DNA of 64,000 nucleotides from Pectinatus cerevisiiphilus (GTDB lineage Bacteria; Bacillota; Negativicutes; Selenomonadales; Selenomonadaceae): positions 43,348 through 107,347 of the forward strand of contig NZ_SMAA01000004.1 of NCBI RefSeq assembly GCF_004341685.1, read 5' to 3'. The notes under the pieces are model-generated. The model was not told where the DNA came from. It saw nothing but the letters and a program-made list of their open reading frames with translations, and did not search any database. Both the position numbers and the translations under genes were made by a program. Below, piece after piece: positions 61,889 through 64,000 of the stretch (the stretch's first letter is position 1; the number at the start of each line of letters is the position of its first letter).

Positions 61889-64000
61889 TTAAAAAGTTCC
61901 GCCCACAGAGAAATTCGTCCGTCCACCATCTTCACCTATACCATAGTCAAGGCGAAGCGGTCCAACAGGAGTTTCGATTTGAATGCCGATACCATAACTA
62001 TGATGGAGACTAAAAGAATCTTCAACGGACTGCCATGCCCAATCCTTGCCGCTCCATGCATCGCCCATGTCAAAGAAAAGTGCGCCTTGCACCTTATTGA
62101 CCACTGGGAACCTATATTCAATAGAACTCGTAACCATACTGTTCCCCTTAAACTGGTTATCTTTATAACCACGCAGGGACCCTTGTCCACCTATTTGGAA
62201 CTGGCCGGCTTCTGGTAAATCATTGTCAGAATAACCTGCGTCCAAACGCAGTGCTAAAACATGTGAATGGCCTAAATCATAGAACCGCTGGCCGCTAAAC
62301 GTATATTTATTGTAATTAAAGTCGCCGCCCAGCCCAGCAAATTCCGCAGCCACACTATAACTGCTGCCTTGCTTAGGATTATAAACATTATCCCTTGTAT
62401 CAAGGGCATGTGTGAAGGTTATACTACGTGTCGTGCCAAAATTACTGTTGAGCCATTCAGTTTCATTACTACGGTCATAGTCCCCTTCTTCATGTCCATC
62501 ATATTCATCTTTTCTATTTTTTAACGTTATATAATTTGTTGTATATTCATTTGCCGGACGACCAAAGGTAATTTCACCGCCCTCATATTTACGCTTATAG
62601 CCTTCGATTTCATGTCCGTCTGTATTGTAATCATAATATTCATATGTACGATTGTACAAATTTAATGACATTGAAGTTTCTTTGGAATCAAGCCATGGGT
62701 GCCGATAACTAAAAGTAATACCATGGTCATCATCATCGTTGCCGCCAAATTCGTAAGTTAATTTAGTCGCGTCCCCAGTTCCACGGAAATTGCTATCGCT
62801 CAAGCTAATCATACCAATTACACCATCGCTGTTACTATAGCCTGCACCAATACCAAATGACCCTGTCCGCTTTTCTACTACTGTAGTTTCAATAATTACG
62901 CCATTAGGGGTTTGTCCTGGTAAAAGTTTCATATTTACATCTTCGAAAAAGCCCAAATTATAAATACGCTGCATACTGCGTTTGGCAAGCTTTGCATTAA
63001 AAGTATCGCCCGGTTTCATGCGCATTTCCCTGGTTATAACCTTTTCTTTAGTCTTATCATTCCCTTTTACCGAATAACCTTCAAGTATCCCTTCATTAAA
63101 TTTAAGCGTTAATACTCCATTTTCATCTATAGCCATATCATCAACTTTAGCGAGAATATAACCTTCTTTTCTATATTCCGCTTCAATATTATTTATATCA
63201 TTGCTCAAAGTCTTACTGTTTAAAATTTCGCCTTCTTTTACAGTCAGCATTGATCTTATTTTTTCAGTAGAGAGCTCTTTGTTGCCAGATATATTTACTT
63301 TACTGAGTACAGGATTTTCCATAACATGGTATGTTACTTTTACCCCTTCTGGTACCACTTCAAAGGTAGGATAATTATCATAAAATAAACCTGTATCATA
63401 GATAGCTTGCCGATCGGCTTCTACCGCACTGCTCTTAAAGCTATCTCCCGCCTTCAATTTTATTACATCACTTACAGTTGTTGGGGGCAAAGTTTCAATA
63501 CCTGTAACATCCACACTTACTACAGTCTTATCATCATACTGCGTTTCTGTTTTTGATAAAGTATCTTCAGCCGGACGCTGTTGACGCCAAATATCAATTG
63601 GTTTGGGTTTATCATTAGCCGGTTGTGCTGGCGTTTCACCAGCAGTAGCAGTTTGTTGTGCATCTGCGGGCTTTTGTGCATCTGTAGCTTGCTGTGTATT
63701 TGCAGTCTGTTGTGTGTCTGCAGGTTGTTGCATGTCTACAGGTTGTTGCGTATCTACAGGTTGTTGCGTATCTGCAGGTTGTTGCGTATCTGCAGGTTGT
63801 TGCGTTTCTGCAGGCTGTTGCGTTTCTGCAGGTTGTTGTGTTTCTGCAGGTTGCTGCGTATCTGCAGGTTGTTGTGTATCTGCAGGTTGCTGCGTTTCTG
63901 CAGGTTGTTGTGTTTCTGCAGGTTGCTGCGTATCTGCAGGTTGTTGTGTATCTGCAGGTTGCTGCGTTTCTGCAGGTTGTTGTGTTTCTGCAGGTTGTGG
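61889..64000 (-). CDS. bamA: Outer membrane protein assembly factor BamA (5' end beyond window)
   Basis: The frame is open to the window edge, so the N terminus is missing. Visible parts in order: a Gln/Pro/Ala/Thr hexapeptide repeat region (64000 to about 63640), three POTRA domains (about 63540-62890; VVSVDVTGIETL, LSKVNISGNKELS, GYSVKGNDKTKEKV), and a 16-strand barrel. The barrel has the substrate-loop motif GSLRGYKDNQF and ends GRTNFSVGGTF with terminal Phe. Three POTRAs rather than the five of E. coli, plus the low-complexity spacer, are notable. An internal ATG at 63733 lies within the repeats and is not a credible start. Confidence 0.95.
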   Translation of the reverse strand, partial: PQPAETQQPAETQQPADTQQPADTQQPAETQQPAETQQPADTQQPADTQQPAETQQPAETQQPAETQQPADTQQPADTQQPVDTQQPVDMQQPADTQQTANTQQATDAQKPADAQQTATAGETPAQPANDKPKPIDIWRQQRPAEDTLSKTETQYDDKTVVSVDVTGIETLPPTTVSDVIKLKAGDSFKSSAVEADRQAIYDTGLFYDNYPTFEVVPEGVKVTYHVMENPVLSKVNISGNKELSTEKIRSMLTVKEGEILNSKTLSNDINNIEAEYRKEGYILAKVDDMAIDENGVLTLKFNEGILEGYSVKGNDKTKEKVITREMRMKPGDTFNAKLAKRSMQRIYNLGFFEDVNMKLLPGQTPNGVIIETTVVEKRTGSFGIGAGYSNSDGVIGMISLSDSNFRGTGDATKLTYEFGGNDDDDHGITFSYRHPWLDSKETSMSLNLYNRTYEYYDYNTDGHEIEGYKRKYEGGEITFGRPANEYTTNYITLKNRKDEYDGHEEGDYDRSNETEWLNSNFGTTRSITFTHALDTRDNVYNPKQGSSYSVAAEFAGLGGDFNYNKYTFSGQRFYDLGHSHVLALRLDAGYSDNDLPEAGQFQIGGQGSLRGYKDNQFKGNSMVTSSIEYRFPVVNKVQGALFFDMGDAWSGKDWAWQSVEDSFSLHHSYGIGIQIETPVGPLRLDYGIGEDGGRTNFSVGGTF
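63721..64000 (-). repeat. 18-bp tandem repeat with 72-bp higher-order unit in bamA
   Basis: Fifteen full 18-bp units plus a partial one are visible (63721-63990, then the edge), each encoding QQPA(D/E)T-type hexapeptides; degenerate copies continue to about 63640. Units 7-10 (63829-63900) are repeated exactly as units 11-14 (63901-63972), giving a 72-bp higher-order unit, and unit 15 begins a third. The array runs out of the window. Confidence 0.95.

Noticed and set aside
63721..64000. Regular direct repeats that could suggest a CRISPR array
   Set aside because: Units are contiguous 18-mers with no spacers, and the frame stays open encoding Q-P-A-D/E-T hexapeptides joined to BamA.

Overview
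The window looks like a chromosomal segment of a diderm Firmicute of the class Negativicutes. It has Firmicutes-style signals: strong Shine-Dalgarno sites, many TTG/GTG starts, low G+C by eye (about 38-40%), LacI/CcpA-type operators, and HisZ-dependent histidine biosynthesis. It also carries a complete lipopolysaccharide/outer-membrane gene block (bamA, skp/ompH-like genes, lpxA/B/C/D/I, fabZ, msbA, waaA-lpxK, kdsA/B/C/D, lptA/B/C and an LptF/G permease). Low G+C, lactose use, lactate oxidation and anaerobe-type enzymes would fit the Pectinatus/Zymophilus/Megamonas group. That genus-level guess is inference only. No tRNA, rRNA, CRISPR array or insertion sequence was seen.

Region 1 (1-7.6 kb): the 3' end of trpS, a secreted SH3-NlpC/P60 wall peptidase, a dCache chemoreceptor, and a large D-lactate/glycolate-type FAD + Fe-S dehydrogenase with a clear sigma-A promoter. 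Region 2 (7.6-19.75 kb, minus strand): an eight-gene lactose/alpha-galactoside/Leloir operon, lacS-aga-lacL-lacM-galK-galE-galT-lacI-type regulator. It is transcribed from one promoter with a 14-bp palindromic operator just downstream of the predicted start site. The heterodimeric LacLM beta-galactosidase and its 17-nt gene overlap resemble lactobacilli. Region 3 (19.9-27.5 kb): a DUF815 ATPase, hsp20, an H-NOX-chemoreceptor fusion that keeps every residue of the O2-binding pocket, a divergent FtsZ paralogue, an AMIN/amidase_3 wall amidase, and a SagB-type nitroreductase.

Region 4 (27.5-35.7 kb, minus): a histidine operon, yerC-hisZ-HD protein-hisG-hisC-hisB-hisH-DsbA-like-hisA-hisF-hisIE. 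It lacks hisD and a recognisable histidinol phosphatase, and has a promoter overlapped by a palindrome. Region 5 (35.7-64 kb, all minus): a nearly uninterrupted outer-membrane block. It reads from bamA (5' end beyond the window, with an 18-bp/72-bp hierarchical tandem repeat) through an uncharacterised OMP, three OmpH-like periplasmic proteins, lipid A synthesis, MsbA flipping, Kdo synthesis and transfer, late acylation and the Lpt transport bridge. It ends in a DUF3084 protein, a RuvC-like nuclease, adenine deaminase and an RNase Z-like hydrolase, followed by a good terminator. Together these genes build and export lipid A-Kdo2 and insert beta-barrels; only LptD/E and the second LptF/G subunit are not visible here.

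The features most worth following up are the H-NOX oxygen sensor, the FtsZ paralogue with a Gly-to-Glu change in its GTP-binding signature, the WaaA-LpxK fusion, the BamA repeat tract, the uncharacterised OMP next to bamA, and the tandem OmpH-like paralogues, one of which appears to use an abnormal start codon.
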